A stretch of 64,000 bases of DNA. Origin: Sphingopyxis sp. TUF1. GTDB taxonomy: Bacteria; Pseudomonadota; Alphaproteobacteria; Sphingomonadales; Sphingomonadaceae. Of the stretch, positions 45,888 to 55,170 are shown piece after piece. The stretch is taken from assembly GCF_036687315.1 (NCBI RefSeq), contig NZ_CP144683.1:2736001-2800000 (forward strand), given 5' to 3'. Both the position numbers and the translations under genes were made by a program. The first letter of the stretch is position 1; the number at the start of each line of letters is the position of its first letter. The notes below the pieces were generated by a model, which was not told where the DNA came from, did not search any database, and worked only from the letters and a program-made list of their open reading frames with translations.

Positions 45888-48191
45888 CTAGAACCCCAGA
45901 TTACGGAATGCCACGCGGAACGAGAAGCTATTGCCGCGCCGCGCATCGCCCGTGTCGGCATAGTCGCGGCGCCAGGTGAGCGCGATCGACAGGCATTCGT
46001 CGTCGTAGGCGACGCCGAGGCGGTGGCGGATCGGCTCGAAGCCGTCGGCCTGGGCCAGCGGATCGTCGCTCCGCTTGGTGAGGTCAACGATCGCCGACCC
46101 GAAGACCGACCAGTTGCGCGCCACCGCGACGCGTCCGCCAGCGCGGACTTCCTCCCGGTCCTGCAAATCCTCGCCCAGCAGCAATATGTCGCGGTTGAGC
46201 CGCGAATAGCCGACCACGGCATAGGTCGACCGATTGCCGATCGTCGCGTCAAACTCGTTGCGCCGCACCGCCAGATTATCCTTGTCGAGCCGGTAACGGT
46301 GGGTCAGACGCAGAAAATCCCTGTAAGCGATCGTCGTCCGTCCGACGATGTCCGACGTCCGGCTGGTCAAGCCCGTGCCGTCGGGAAACAGGCTGGGCTT
46401 GTCGCTCAGCCGATAGCTTTGTCCGACGACGCTGCTGATGTTGAACCCCGGGCGGCTGTAATTCCATTCGACGCCATAGGTGACGCGCGCGCCGTCCTCG
46501 AACCGATCATGCCCGTTGAAGCGGTTGATCGCGAAAAGATTGCTGTCCTCCAGGTCAAAGGCGCGCGAATCTTCGTTCGGAATGTCGAGATTCTTGATCG
46601 GCGGCGTCGCGACGATCTGGACGCGCGGGGTCAGCGTCTGCGTCCCGCCCGCGAACTCGCCGATGAAGGGCCAGCGCATGTCGGCGGCAACCGCCGCGAT
46701 GCCGCGCGCCTGCCAGCCCTCCTCGCCGCGATAGCCGGCGATCTCGGTCAGCAGATTTTCGTCACTGTGATAGAGATCGCCGCGCACGAGTGCGGTCAGC
46801 GTCACTTCCTGTCCCAGTCCCGTCAGCCCGCGCAAATTCCACTGCGCCCCGGCAAAGGCGCGCTGCGTGTCCTGTCCCGCGGTGCGACCGATCGCGAGCG
46901 TGTTCAATTGCAACTCGAACTGTCCGCCGAAAATCGGGTCATCGAGCCGCTGGCGATAATCGATGATCGGCAGCGCGACCGGCTGTTGCCCCTGCACATC
47001 GTTGACGCGCAGCGTCTGCGTCGCCCAACCCGCGATCGACAGATACGACCTGCCACCGATCCGTTCGAGTTCAAAGGTGGAGCGCAGCCGGTCGTCGCGG
47101 CTGATGTCATAGCGGCGCATGAAGGTGCGGTCGGTCGCGATCCGCCCCGAATAGCTGAGACTCCAGCGCGGATCGAACTGGAACCGGCCCGCGCTTTCCA
47201 GATAGCCACGAAAGCGTTTCTGGCGGTCGGGATCTTCGCCGACCAGCGGAACGAGCGAGCCATAGGTCGCATAACCGTTGATGCGGAACGACCCGATGTC
47301 GGTCAGCGCGCGAAACTCGCCCTCGAGCATCGGCGCCGCGTCGGTGTAAAGGTGCGGCGTGATCGTCACGTCGCGATCGGACGCGAGGCGTATATAATAA
47401 GGGACGGCAATCTCGAACCCGTTGCTGCGGTCGAGGCGGATTTCGGGGACCAGGATGCCGCTGCTCGCCTCATTGTTGATCGAGTGGCTAAGCCCCGGCA
47501 GCGGGATCAGCGGCAGGCCGAAAATCTCGACGCGGGCGCCCTTGTAGCGCACCTTGTTCTTCGCGCGGTCGTACATCACGCGGACAGCGCGGATCTGCCA
47601 GCTCGGATTTTTGGGACATCCCGCCTCGTCCTCGACGGGGCAGGGGGTGTAGGCGGCATTTTCCAGTTCGATATTGCCATTTTCGAACCGCGTGCCCCTG
47701 ACCGCGGCGAGGCGCGATCCATTGTCGAGCACGACCAGCAGATTGTCGATCACGCCGTCGCGCAGGCTGTCGGTCAGCTCGATGCGGTCGCCATAGGCGG
47801 TGTCGCCCTCAGGATTTTTGATCGAAACATTGCCCTCGGCAAAGACCTGCCCCGTCGTCCGGTTCCACGTCACCTTGTCCGCGCGCATTTCGATTGCGTC
47901 GCGGTTCATCTGGACATTGCCCTCGGCAACGACAACCTCGGTGTCACCATCGTAATTGAGGTTATCAGCGGCGAAACCGATCTGCTGCTCGTCGGCGGTT
48001 TTTGGAGCATCGGCGGGCGCGGCCGGAATGTCGGGGGTTTGCAGGTCGGGCTCGACCGCGCTGCTCGGTGCGGCGACCCGAGTCGGATCGCCCTGTGCAA
48101 GCACCGGGGTCGCCGCCAACGCCAGGCCGCTGGCCGTTGCCAGCCAGAACGGCCGCGCGCGCGCCGCGTGTTGGAACAAAGTCCAGCTCAT
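45888..48191 (-). CDS. lptD: LPS assembly outer membrane protein LptD
   Basis: LptD forms, with LptE, the outer-membrane translocon that inserts lipopolysaccharide. The 767-residue product has a signal peptide (LATASGLALAATPVLAQ), an LptA/OstA-like beta-jellyroll (about 65-200: NVQMNRDAIEMRADKVTWN, RTTGQVFAEGNVSIKNPEGD), cysteines in TPCPVEDEAGCPKN, the SHSINNEASSGILVPEI segment, and a large beta-barrel ending in FSFRVAFRNLGF with a C-terminal Phe. The length is normal. It is divergent from pepA. Confidence 0.94.
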   Translation of the reverse strand: MSWTLFQHAARARPFWLATASGLALAATPVLAQGDPTRVAAPSSAVEPDLQTPDIPAAPADAPKTADEQQIGFAADNLNYDGDTEVVVAEGNVQMNRDAIEMRADKVTWNRTTGQVFAEGNVSIKNPEGDTAYGDRIELTDSLRDGVIDNLLVVLDNGSRLAAVRGTRFENGNIELENAAYTPCPVEDEAGCPKNPSWQIRAVRVMYDRAKNKVRYKGARVEIFGLPLIPLPGLSHSINNEASSGILVPEIRLDRSNGFEIAVPYYIRLASDRDVTITPHLYTDAAPMLEGEFRALTDIGSFRINGYATYGSLVPLVGEDPDRQKRFRGYLESAGRFQFDPRWSLSYSGRIATDRTFMRRYDISRDDRLRSTFELERIGGRSYLSIAGWATQTLRVNDVQGQQPVALPIIDYRQRLDDPIFGGQFELQLNTLAIGRTAGQDTQRAFAGAQWNLRGLTGLGQEVTLTALVRGDLYHSDENLLTEIAGYRGEEGWQARGIAAVAADMRWPFIGEFAGGTQTLTPRVQIVATPPIKNLDIPNEDSRAFDLEDSNLFAINRFNGHDRFEDGARVTYGVEWNYSRPGFNISSVVGQSYRLSDKPSLFPDGTGLTSRTSDIVGRTTIAYRDFLRLTHRYRLDKDNLAVRRNEFDATIGNRSTYAVVGYSRLNRDILLLGEDLQDREEVRAGGRVAVARNWSVFGSAIVDLTKRSDDPLAQADGFEPIRHRLGVAYDDECLSIALTWRRDYADTGDARRGNSFSFRVAFRNLGF

Positions 48192-48323
48192 TTAATCCCT
48201 TTGTCCCGAACCCTGTATCGACGTTTACCGGCTTGAACCCACCGCTTTGTTTTTGCAACTCGCAGGCGAAACCCCTATCGGTCCGGCACGTTCCAATCAA
48301 TCTTCGCATAAGAAAGTTAAGGC

Positions 48324-49769
48324 ATGGACATTCAGTTTGTCGCGCAAATCGATGCGTCTGCCGACGTCGTCGCTTTCCCGGTCCGCAAGGGCGAGGCGGG
48401 CGATCTCGGCGCGCTGCTCGGCGCGGCTGCGGCGCAGGCGCGTTTCGACGGCGCGGCGGGCACCATTGCGGAGACCGCGGCCATCGACGGCGAGCAGGCC
48501 AAGCGCCTGCTGCTCGTCGGCATCGGCGAGGGCAGCGAGCATGACCTCGAACGCGGCGGCGCGGCGCTGACCGCGAAATTGCAGACGAGCGGCGCAGCGC
48601 AGGTTCATGTCGATTTCGCGAGCACGGGACCCTGCGACGCCGACGATGTGCTCGCCTTTGCGATGGGCGCCCGCCTGCGGGGCTGGCGCCTCGACACCTA
48701 TCGTACGCGGCTCGCCGACAAGGCCAAGCCAAGCCTCAAGACGGTGACGATTGCCTCGCCGCACGGCGACCTGTCGACGCGCTGGGCCGCGAACGAAGCG
48801 ATTGCGGAGGGCGTCGCCTTCACCCAGACGCTCGTCGCCGAGCCGCCGAATATCCTCTATCCCGAAAGCTTCGTCGAACGCTGCCAGCATCTCGCCGACC
48901 TCGGCGTTGAACTTGAAGTGCTCGACGAACGCCAGATGAAGGCCCTCGGCATGGGCGCGCTGCTCGGCGTCGCGCAGGGCTCGACGCGCCCGCCGCGCCT
49001 GCTTGCGATGCGCTGGAACGGCGGCAATGCGGGCGACGCGCCGGTCGTATTTATCGGCAAGGGCGTGACCTTCGACACCGGTGGCATCAGCCTGAAGCCT
49101 GGCCCCGGCATGGACATGATGAAATGGGACATGGGCGGCGCGGGCGCGGTCGCGGGCGCGATGAAGGCGATCGCGGGGCGCAAGGCGAAGGCGAATGTCG
49201 TCGGCGTTGTCGGCCTCGTCGAAAATATGCCCGACGGCAACGCGATGCGCCCCGGCGACATCGTCACCACCATGTCGGGCCAGACGGTCGAGGTGCTCAA
49301 CACCGACGCCGAGGGCCGCCTCGTCCTTTGCGATGCGATCAGCTGGGCGCAAAAGGCCTATGATCCCAAGGTGATCGTCGATCTTGCTACGCTCACCGGC
49401 GCAATGGTCATCTCGCTCGGCCACGAATATGCGGGCATGTTCGCGAATGACGAGACGCTCGCCGCCGACCTGCTCGCCGCGGGCGAGGCCTCGAACAACA
49501 AGCTGTGGCGCTTCCCGCTGTCAGCAGCGTACGACAAGCTGATCGACAGCCCCATCGCCGACATGAAAAATATCGGCCCGCGCGAAGGCGGATCGATCAC
49601 CGCGGCGCAGTTCCTGAAACGCTATGTCGACGAAGGCGTCGCCTGGGCGCACCTCGACATCGCGGGCATGGCGTGGGCGGACAAGGATGGTCCGGTCTAT
49701 GGAAAAGGCGCGACGGGCTATGGCGTGCGCCTGCTCGACCGCTACATCGCGGCGAAGCACGAGGGGTGA
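48324..49769 (+). CDS. pepA: Leucyl aminopeptidase (M17)
   Basis: This cytosolic dinuclear-zinc exopeptidase removes N-terminal residues such as leucine. The 481-residue product has the metal/catalytic motifs FIGKGVTFDTGGISLKPG, KWDMGGAGAVAGAM and the M17 signature NTDAEGRLVL. The N-terminal macro-like domain spans about 1-165. It is monocistronic and followed by a family D repeat. Confidence 0.95.
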   Translation: MDIQFVAQIDASADVVAFPVRKGEAGDLGALLGAAAAQARFDGAAGTIAETAAIDGEQAKRLLLVGIGEGSEHDLERGGAALTAKLQTSGAAQVHVDFASTGPCDADDVLAFAMGARLRGWRLDTYRTRLADKAKPSLKTVTIASPHGDLSTRWAANEAIAEGVAFTQTLVAEPPNILYPESFVERCQHLADLGVELEVLDERQMKALGMGALLGVAQGSTRPPRLLAMRWNGGNAGDAPVVFIGKGVTFDTGGISLKPGPGMDMMKWDMGGAGAVAGAMKAIAGRKAKANVVGVVGLVENMPDGNAMRPGDIVTTMSGQTVEVLNTDAEGRLVLCDAISWAQKAYDPKVIVDLATLTGAMVISLGHEYAGMFANDETLAADLLAAGEASNNKLWRFPLSAAYDKLIDSPIADMKNIGPREGGSITAAQFLKRYVDEGVAWAHLDIAGMAWADKDGPVYGKGATGYGVRLLDRYIAAKHEG

Positions 49770-49781
49770 TGCTCTGATGCC

Positions 49782-49887
49782 CGTCATTGCGAGGAGCATA
49801 GCGACGCGGCAATCCCCAGCTATCGGTCTTGCGCAAGGTTGTAGGCTGGAGATTGCTCCCCGGATCAAGTCCGGGGTCGCAATGACG
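49782..49887. repeat. Intergenic palindromic repeat, family D copy 3 with family E-like core
   Basis: CGTCATTGCGAGGAGC and TCGCAATGACG form the outer ends; GCAATCCCCAGCTATC pairs with CTGGAGATTGC. The right side also holds CCGGATCAAGTCCGGGGTCG, the family E core, so this copy looks like a hybrid. It lies between pepA and holC. Confidence 0.87.
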
Positions 49888-49901
49888 ATGGCGGGATAAG
49901 G

Positions 49902-50351
49902 ATGCCCCGCGTCGACTTCTACCGCCTTACCCGCGACCCCGTCGAACGGGTGCTCCCGGCGCTCGCAGCGCGCGTCCTTGGCAATGGCGACCGCCTGCTG
50001 GTGGTCGCCGCCGCGGCGATGCAGCGGCAGGACATCGACGCGGCGCTATGGGCCGCGAATCCGGCAAGCTTTCTGCCCCACGGTCATGCCGGAACCCCCG
50101 ACGAGGCGATCGAGCCGATCCTGCTGTCGGGCACGCTCGATTCTCCGTCGCCCAATGGGGCGACCCACCTCGCGCTGGCTGACGGCGAGTGGCGCGACGA
50201 CGCGCTGACGTTTGATCGCACCTTTTTCCTCTTCGACAACAGCCGGATCGACGACGCGCGCGCCACTTGGCGAAGCCTTGCCGCACGCGAGGATGTCGAC
50301 AATCGCTTCTGGAAACAGGACGAATCGGGACGCTGGTCGGAAGGACCATAG
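49902..50351 (+). CDS. holC: DNA polymerase III chi subunit
   Basis: HolC (chi) links the clamp loader to SSB. The 149-residue product starts MPRVDFYRLTRDPVERVLP and has GDRLLVVAAAAMQRQDIDAALW, then FLPHGHAGTPD, ILLSGTLDSPSPNGATHL and WKQDESGRW. Order and length match the HolC family. It is followed 87 bp later by ndk. Confidence 0.88.
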   Translation: MPRVDFYRLTRDPVERVLPALAARVLGNGDRLLVVAAAAMQRQDIDAALWAANPASFLPHGHAGTPDEAIEPILLSGTLDSPSPNGATHLALADGEWRDDALTFDRTFFLFDNSRIDDARATWRSLAAREDVDNRFWKQDESGRWSEGP

Positions 50352-50438
50352 GCGGTCGGCTCTCTTTCCTTGCGGTCGCGCAAAAGCGCGGCTAGAGGCG
50401 CGCGCATCATATAACACACCAACACAGGAGCTTCCCCC

Positions 50439-50861
50439 ATGGCGGTCACCCGCACCTTTTCGATCATCAAGCCCGACGCCACGCGCCGCAACCTGACCGG
50501 TGCGGTCACCAAGATGCTGGAAGACGCCGGCCTTCGCGTTATCGCGTCGAAGCGCATCCACATGACCCGCGAACAGGCTGAGGGCTTTTACGCGGTACAC
50601 AAGGACCGCCCCTTCTTCGGCGAACTCGTCGAATTCATGACCAGCGGCCCCGTTGTCGTTCAGGTTCTCGAAGGCGAAAACGCCATGCAGCGCAACCGCG
50701 ACATCATGGGCGCGACCAACCCCAAGGACGCCGCACCGGGCACGATCCGCAAGGAACTGGCCGAAAGCATCGAGGCGAACACCGTCCACGGTTCGGATAG
50801 CGACGAAAATGCCGCGATCGAAATCGCCTATTTCTTCAAGCCCGAGGAAATCGTCGGCTGA
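50439..50861 (+). CDS. ndk: Nucleoside diphosphate kinase
   Basis: Ndk moves the gamma-phosphate from ATP to NDPs through a phosphohistidine. The 140-residue product has [18 protein letters not shown], the active-site motif [12 protein letters not shown] with His117, and [20 protein letters not shown]. Its length is typical. CACAGGAGC precedes the ATG. A palindromic repeat and a terminator follow. Confidence 0.97.
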   Translation: MAVTRTFSIIKPDATRRNLTGAVTKMLEDAGLRVIASKRIHMTREQAEGFYAVHKDRPFFGELVEFMTSGPVVVQVLEGENAMQRNRDIMGATNPKDAAPGTIRKELAESIEANTVHGSDSDENAAIEIAYFFKPEEIVG

Positions 50862-50868
50862 TGATTAG

Positions 50869-50946
50869 CGTCGCCCCCGCGCAGGCGGGGGCCGCAAGCC
50901 GCCTCGCGCTACGCCGCCGGCGGCCCCCGCCTGCGCGAGGGCGACG
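50869..50946. repeat. Intergenic palindromic repeat, family C copy 3
   Basis: Arms CGTCGCCCCCGCGCAGGCGG and CCGCCTGCGCGAGGGCGACG are inverted. It lies 7 bp after ndk, between ndk and a T-tailed terminator. Confidence 0.9.
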
Positions 50947-50955
50947 ATATAGAAA

Positions 50956-50986
50956 GGCCGCCGGAGCGATCCGGCGGTCTTTTTCG
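50956..50986 (+). terminator. Rho-independent terminator of ndk
   Basis: GCCGCCGGA (50957-50965 region), loop GCGA, TCCGGCGGTC, then TTTTT. It ends at the stop of the convergent purN fusion gene, so it may serve only the plus strand. Confidence 0.85.
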
Positions 50987-51937
50987 TCAGAAATCCTCCG
51001 CCACCGCCATCAGCCCCGCCAGCTTTTTCGGCGCGACTGACAGCCAGCTCTTGCGCAGCCATTCGGCGATCGCGTCCCAGTCGGTATCGCCCAGGTCGAG
51101 GCGGACGCCGATCCAGCCGTCGCCGAAATAGGGCGGCCGGTAATAGCGGTCGCCGTCCATCTCGATCAGCGCCGCCTGCTCGTCGCCGCCGCTGATCTTG
51201 ACCAGCACCGCGATCTTGCCGTCGCCGTGATGATCTTCGGTAAAATAGGCGAATTTCTTGCCCTTCACGATCCCGAAGCAGGGCATCCCGTGCGACGTCA
51301 CCTCGTCGCTTTCGGGCAGCGCCAGCGCCAGTTCGCGCACCCGGTCGCGCAGATAATCGGGCGAGCGTTCGCGCGTGACGAAGGCGGCGAGCGTCGTGGG
51401 ATAGAGCTGATGCTCGGCAAAGCGCACGCGCGCCGCCAGCGTTTCAGGCGTGTCGCCGGGCACGATCGCGACGGAGGTTTGCGCGAGCACCGGGCCATCG
51501 TCGAGCGCGGGGGTCACGACATGGACGCTGCACCCGCCGAAGGCATCGCCCGCGTCGATGGCTTGCTGGTGCGTGTTCAGCCCTTTGTATTTCGGCAGCA
51601 GGCTGGGGTGGATGTTCAGCATCCGCCCCGTCCAGCGCGCGACGAAAGCGTCCGACAGGATGCGCATATAGCCGGCGAGCGCGACATAGTCGGCGCCCGC
51701 GGCCCGCAGCTGTTCGTCGACCAGCGCATCGAAGACATCGCGCGTCAGGCCCGTGTGCGAATGCGCCCAGGTCGCGACCCCCTCGGCCTCGGCGATCTTC
51801 AGCCCCGGCGCGCCGGGGTTGTTGCTCGCGACGAGCACCAGTTCATAGGGGCACGTGTCGGCTTTGGCCGCGTAAAGCAGCGCCGCCATATTGGTTCCAG
51901 CGCCGGAAATCAGGACGGCGACACGGGCTTTCGTCAT
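50987..51937 (-). CDS. purN: Phosphoribosylglycinamide formyltransferase fused to MmcQ/YjbR domain
   Basis: The 316-residue protein joins two domains. Residues 1-190 are PurN, which adds the formyl group to GAR in purine synthesis: VAVLISGAGTNMAALL, LAGYMRILSDAFV, MLNIHPSLLPKYKGLNTH and TPALDDGPVLAQT carry the catalytic Asn, His and Asp. Residues about 200-316 match MmcQ/YjbR (ALALPESDEVTSHGMPCFGI, GKKFAYFTEDHHGDGKI, GWIGVRLDLGDTDWDAIAEW), a CyaY-like fold found alone in most bacteria. It lies downstream of purM on the same strand with a repeat between them. Confidence 0.93.
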   Translation of the reverse strand: MTKARVAVLISGAGTNMAALLYAAKADTCPYELVLVASNNPGAPGLKIAEAEGVATWAHSHTGLTRDVFDALVDEQLRAAGADYVALAGYMRILSDAFVARWTGRMLNIHPSLLPKYKGLNTHQQAIDAGDAFGGCSVHVVTPALDDGPVLAQTSVAIVPGDTPETLAARVRFAEHQLYPTTLAAFVTRERSPDYLRDRVRELALALPESDEVTSHGMPCFGIVKGKKFAYFTEDHHGDGKIAVLVKISGGDEQAALIEMDGDRYYRPPYFGDGWIGVRLDLGDTDWDAIAEWLRKSWLSVAPKKLAGLMAVAEDF

Positions 51938-51954
51938 GGCACCACTCTCTCAAT

Positions 51955-52043
51955 CCGTTCGTGCTGAGCTTGTCGAAGCACTGTTCTTTTCTCTTCTGCG
52001 GTTGAAAGGAAGAACGACCCTTCGACAAGCTCAGGGCAAACGG
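51955..52043. repeat. Intergenic palindromic repeat, family B
   Basis: Imperfect arms CCGTTCGTGCTGAGCTTGTC... and ...GACAAGCTCAGGGCAAACGG are inverted, with an extra GTTCTTTT/AAGGAAGAAC pairing. It lies in the purM-purN gap and would form a hairpin in the shared mRNA. Confidence 0.87.
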
Positions 52044-52053
52044 TTTTGAGGAA

Positions 52054-53160
52054 TTATCCGTGGTGCGTCGCACTCCACGCTGCGCGCGCGCTCCAGGTTT
52101 CGGCGCTGCCGCTCACCGTGCAGCCCTTTTTCCCCGCGGCGATATGGCCGATCCGAAACACTGTTTCGCCCGCTGCTTCGAGCGCCGCGGTCACGTCTAC
52201 CATATCGGCTTCCGCCACGACTACGGCCATGCCGATCCCGCAGTTGAAGGTGCGGGCCATTTCCTCGGGCTCGATATTGCCCTGCGCCTGCAGGAACGCC
52301 ATCAGTCGCGGTTGATCCCACGCATCGGCATCCACATGCGCGTGTAGCGTCTTGGGCAGCACGCGCGGAATATTTTCAAGCAAACCGCCGCCGGTGATAT
52401 GCGCGAGCGCATGAATCTTGCCCGTCTTCACCAGCCGGAGCAGGCTCTTCACATAGATGCGCGTCGGCGCCATCAGCGCGTCGATCAGCAGGACCGTCTG
52501 GTCGAACAGCGCCGGGCGGTCGAGCTTCCAGCCCTTGTCGGCCGCGAGGCGCCGCACGAGTGAAAAGCCGTTGGAATGGACGCCCGACGAGGCGAGGCCA
52601 AGAATCACGTCGCCCGCCGCAACCTTGTCGGCGGTCAGCACCTCGTCGCGCTCGACCGCGCCCACGCAGAAGCCCGCGAGGTCATAGTCGCCGGCCGAAT
52701 ACATGCCCGGCATCTCGGCGGTCTCGCCGCCGATCAGCGCGCAACCCGCCTGCTTGCACCCTTCGGCGATGCTCGCGACCACGGCGGTGGCGACATCGTT
52801 GTCGAGCTTGCCCGTCGCATAATAATCGAGGAAAAACAGCGGTTCGGCACCTTGCACGATCAAATCGTTGGCGCACATCGCGACCAGATCGATGCCGACG
52901 CCATCATGGCGCCCCGATTCGATCGCAAGCTTGAGCTTCGTGCCCACGCCATCGTTCGCCGCCACGAGCAACGGATCGCTGAACCCCGCGGCCTTCAGGT
53001 CGAAGAAGCCGCCAAAGCCGCCAAGGTCGGCGTCGGCGCCCGGCCGCCGCGTCGCGCGGGCCAGCGGGGCGATGGCACGGACCAGCGCATTGCCGGTCTC
53101 GATCGACACTCCGGCGCCGGCATAGGTGTAGGCGGCGGGTTTGTTCTGCTTGGAATCCAT
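52054..53160 (-). CDS. purM: Phosphoribosylformylglycinamidine cyclo-ligase
   Basis: PurM makes AIR from FGAM with ATP. The 368-residue product (ATG at 53160, [20 protein letters not shown]) has [12 protein letters not shown], the ATP loop [48 protein letters not shown], and [16 protein letters not shown]. Family length is about 345, so the few extra residues are N-terminal. The frame stays open upstream to 53466 but overlaps the divergent gene and is not used. Confidence 0.96.
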   Translation of the reverse strand: MDSKQNKPAAYTYAGAGVSIETGNALVRAIAPLARATRRPGADADLGGFGGFFDLKAAGFSDPLLVAANDGVGTKLKLAIESGRHDGVGIDLVAMCANDLIVQGAEPLFFLDYYATGKLDNDVATAVVASIAEGCKQAGCALIGGETAEMPGMYSAGDYDLAGFCVGAVERDEVLTADKVAAGDVILGLASSGVHSNGFSLVRRLAADKGWKLDRPALFDQTVLLIDALMAPTRIYVKSLLRLVKTGKIHALAHITGGGLLENIPRVLPKTLHAHVDADAWDQPRLMAFLQAQGNIEPEEMARTFNCGIGMAVVVAEADMVDVTAALEAAGETVFRIGHIAAGKKGCTVSGSAETWSARAAWSATHHG

Positions 53161-53245
53161 GGCCCGCGCGACTAACGCTTCCGGCCGACAAATGCCATGA
53201 TTTCCTTGTCGGGGCCCGCGCTTTTGGGCAGAGCATAGAGAAGAT

Positions 53246-54520
53246 ATGATTTCGGCCGCTTTCCCTCGCTTCGCACCGCGCCTTTCGCTCGGCACCCTGC
53301 AAGGCCGCGACTGGCGCTGGGCTGCGCTGCTCGGCCTGTTCGTCGCGATCCTGCTCGCCGGAATCGTCGACGGGCAGATCACGCGCGGCAATCGCGGTAT
53401 CACGCCGATCAACTCGAGCGGGGATTTTCTCGCAGGCGGTATCCGCGTCGATGTGACCGGCGACAATGCCGACGACGCGCGGACGAAGGGCTGGCGCGAG
53501 GCGCAGCGGCAGGGCTGGGCCCAGCTCTATCGCCGCCTTAACGGCACCGACGGCCCGGCGCTCACCGATTCGGTGCTCGACGGCATTGTCACCGCGATCG
53601 TCGTCGAGGAGGAACAGATCGGTCCGCGCCGCTACGTCGCCCGGCTTGGCGTGCAGTTCGACCGCGTACGCGCGGGGCAGATTTTGGGCGTCAGCGGGCG
53701 CACCCTGCGGTCGGCGCCGCTGCTCGTCATCCCCGTCTATTCGGTTGACGGTATCCAGCAGGTGTTCGAACAGCGCAGCGCATGGCAGCGCGCCTGGGCC
53801 GAATATAATACGGGGCAAAGCGCGATCGACTATGTCCGCACCGCCGGCACCGGCGCCGACACGCTGCTGCTCAATACAGGGCAGATCGGCCGCCGCGGCC
53901 GGGTGTGGTGGCGGGTGATCCTCGATCAATATGGCGCCGCCGACGTACTGATCCCGATCGCGCGCGTCGAATATGCCTATCCGGGCGGGCCGATCCGCGG
54001 CCATTTTACCGCGCGCTTCGGCCCCGACAGCAAGCATATCGCCAGCTTTACCATGACCGGGCCGAGCCCCGCGGCGCTGCCCGACATGATGGAAAAGGCG
54101 GTCGCGCGCATGGACCGCATCTATACCGAGGCGCTGGAGGCCGGCGTGCTGCGGACCGACCCCTATCTCGTCCTCGAAAAACCGGTCGAGCGCGAGGATC
54201 TGCCCGAAGAAACGACCGCGGACGACGCCGACGCGCTGCCCATCGAAACCGACGGCAGCGTCCCCGTCGCAGGACCGGCGGGCGTCCAAAGCTTCACCGT
54301 CCAGTACAGCTCGCCCGACGTCGAATCGGTCACTGCGACCGAGCGCGCCGTTGCCGCCGCGATGGGGGTCCAGTCGGCTTCGACGACCAGTCTCGCACTC
54401 GGTGGCACGTCGGTGATGCGCGTGACCTTCCGCGGCGATCTTGCGGCGCTGCGCGCGGCGCTCACGGCGCGTGGCTTTGCCGTACAGGAAGGCGGCGGCC
54501 AGCTCCGGATCAGCCGCTGA
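53246..54520 (+). CDS. DUF2066 domain protein, exported
   Basis: The 424-residue protein has an N-terminal hydrophobic signal/anchor ([19 protein letters not shown]) and a DUF2066 region ([74 protein letters not shown]). Function is not established. It overlaps the Hda-like gene by 3 bp (TGATG), a pairing that makes a shared mRNA with ppk and ppx likely. Confidence 0.78.
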   Translation: MISAAFPRFAPRLSLGTLQGRDWRWAALLGLFVAILLAGIVDGQITRGNRGITPINSSGDFLAGGIRVDVTGDNADDARTKGWREAQRQGWAQLYRRLNGTDGPALTDSVLDGIVTAIVVEEEQIGPRRYVARLGVQFDRVRAGQILGVSGRTLRSAPLLVIPVYSVDGIQQVFEQRSAWQRAWAEYNTGQSAIDYVRTAGTGADTLLLNTGQIGRRGRVWWRVILDQYGAADVLIPIARVEYAYPGGPIRGHFTARFGPDSKHIASFTMTGPSPAALPDMMEKAVARMDRIYTEALEAGVLRTDPYLVLEKPVEREDLPEETTADDADALPIETDGSVPVAGPAGVQSFTVQYSSPDVESVTATERAVAAAMGVQSASTTSLALGGTSVMRVTFRGDLAALRAALTARGFAVQEGGGQLRISR

Positions 54521-55170
54521 TGGCGGCGCGGGCACCTTCCGGACAGATTGCGCTGCCGCTCGACTGGAGCGCGGGCGGGGCGAACGACGGCCCGCTCGTT
54601 GTCGGCACCAGCAATGCCTATGCGGTGCGTTATCTGCGCCATGTCGCGACCTGGCCCGTCCGCACCGCCGTGCTCACCGGCCCGCGCGGATCGGGGCGCA
54701 GCCTGATGGGCCGACTTTTCGCGGCAGACACCGGCGGCCGCGTCATCGACACGCACGACAGCGTGAGCGAGGAAGAGTTGTTCCACGCCTGGAACGCGGC
54801 GCAGGCGAGCGGGTCGCCGCTGCTCATCATCGCCGACGCGCCGCCCGCCGAATGGAATGTCGCGCTTCCCGACCTCCGCTCGCGCCTCGCCGCGGTACCG
54901 GTGCTCGTCATCGGCGAGCCCGACGATTGCCTCGCGCGCGACCTGATCGAGGCGCTCTTCGCGCAGCGCGGCGTTGCGCTTGCGCCCGGCGTCGCCTCCT
55001 ATATCGTGCCGCGCATGGAGCGCAGCTATGCCATGATCCACCGCGTCGTCGCGGCGCTCGACGCTGCGTCGCTCGAACAGGGGCGGCGCCTCGGGGTGCG
55101 TCTCGCTCGTGAAACATTGCTGTCACAAGGGCTGATCGATCCCGATCTCCCCGAAAGGCAGGAAAGATGA
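54520..55170 (+). CDS. hdaA: DnaA-related regulatory ATPase, Hda/HdaA-like
   Basis: The 216-residue protein resembles the AAA+ domain of DnaA without its DNA-binding domain: IALPLDWSAGGANDGPLVVGTSN at the N-terminus (a clamp-binding QxxLPL-type motif, QIALPL), Walker A GPRGSGRSLMGRLF, LLIIADAPPAEWN in place of a canonical Walker B, sensor I region PVLVIGEPDD, and the sensor II helix with ARDLIEALFAQRG. Hda, with the clamp, triggers DnaA-ATP hydrolysis. Its ATG overlaps the DUF2066 stop and the end overlaps ppk. Confidence 0.85.
   Translation: MAARAPSGQIALPLDWSAGGANDGPLVVGTSNAYAVRYLRHVATWPVRTAVLTGPRGSGRSLMGRLFAADTGGRVIDTHDSVSEEELFHAWNAAQASGSPLLIIADAPPAEWNVALPDLRSRLAAVPVLVIGEPDDCLARDLIEALFAQRGVALAPGVASYIVPRMERSYAMIHRVVAALDAASLEQGRRLGVRLARETLLSQGLIDPDLPERQER

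Noticed and set aside
46023..48236. 737-codon open frame on the plus strand opposite lptD
   Set aside because: Antisense shadow of lptD; no signal, motif or ribosome site, and low-complexity Arg/Ala/Asp composition.
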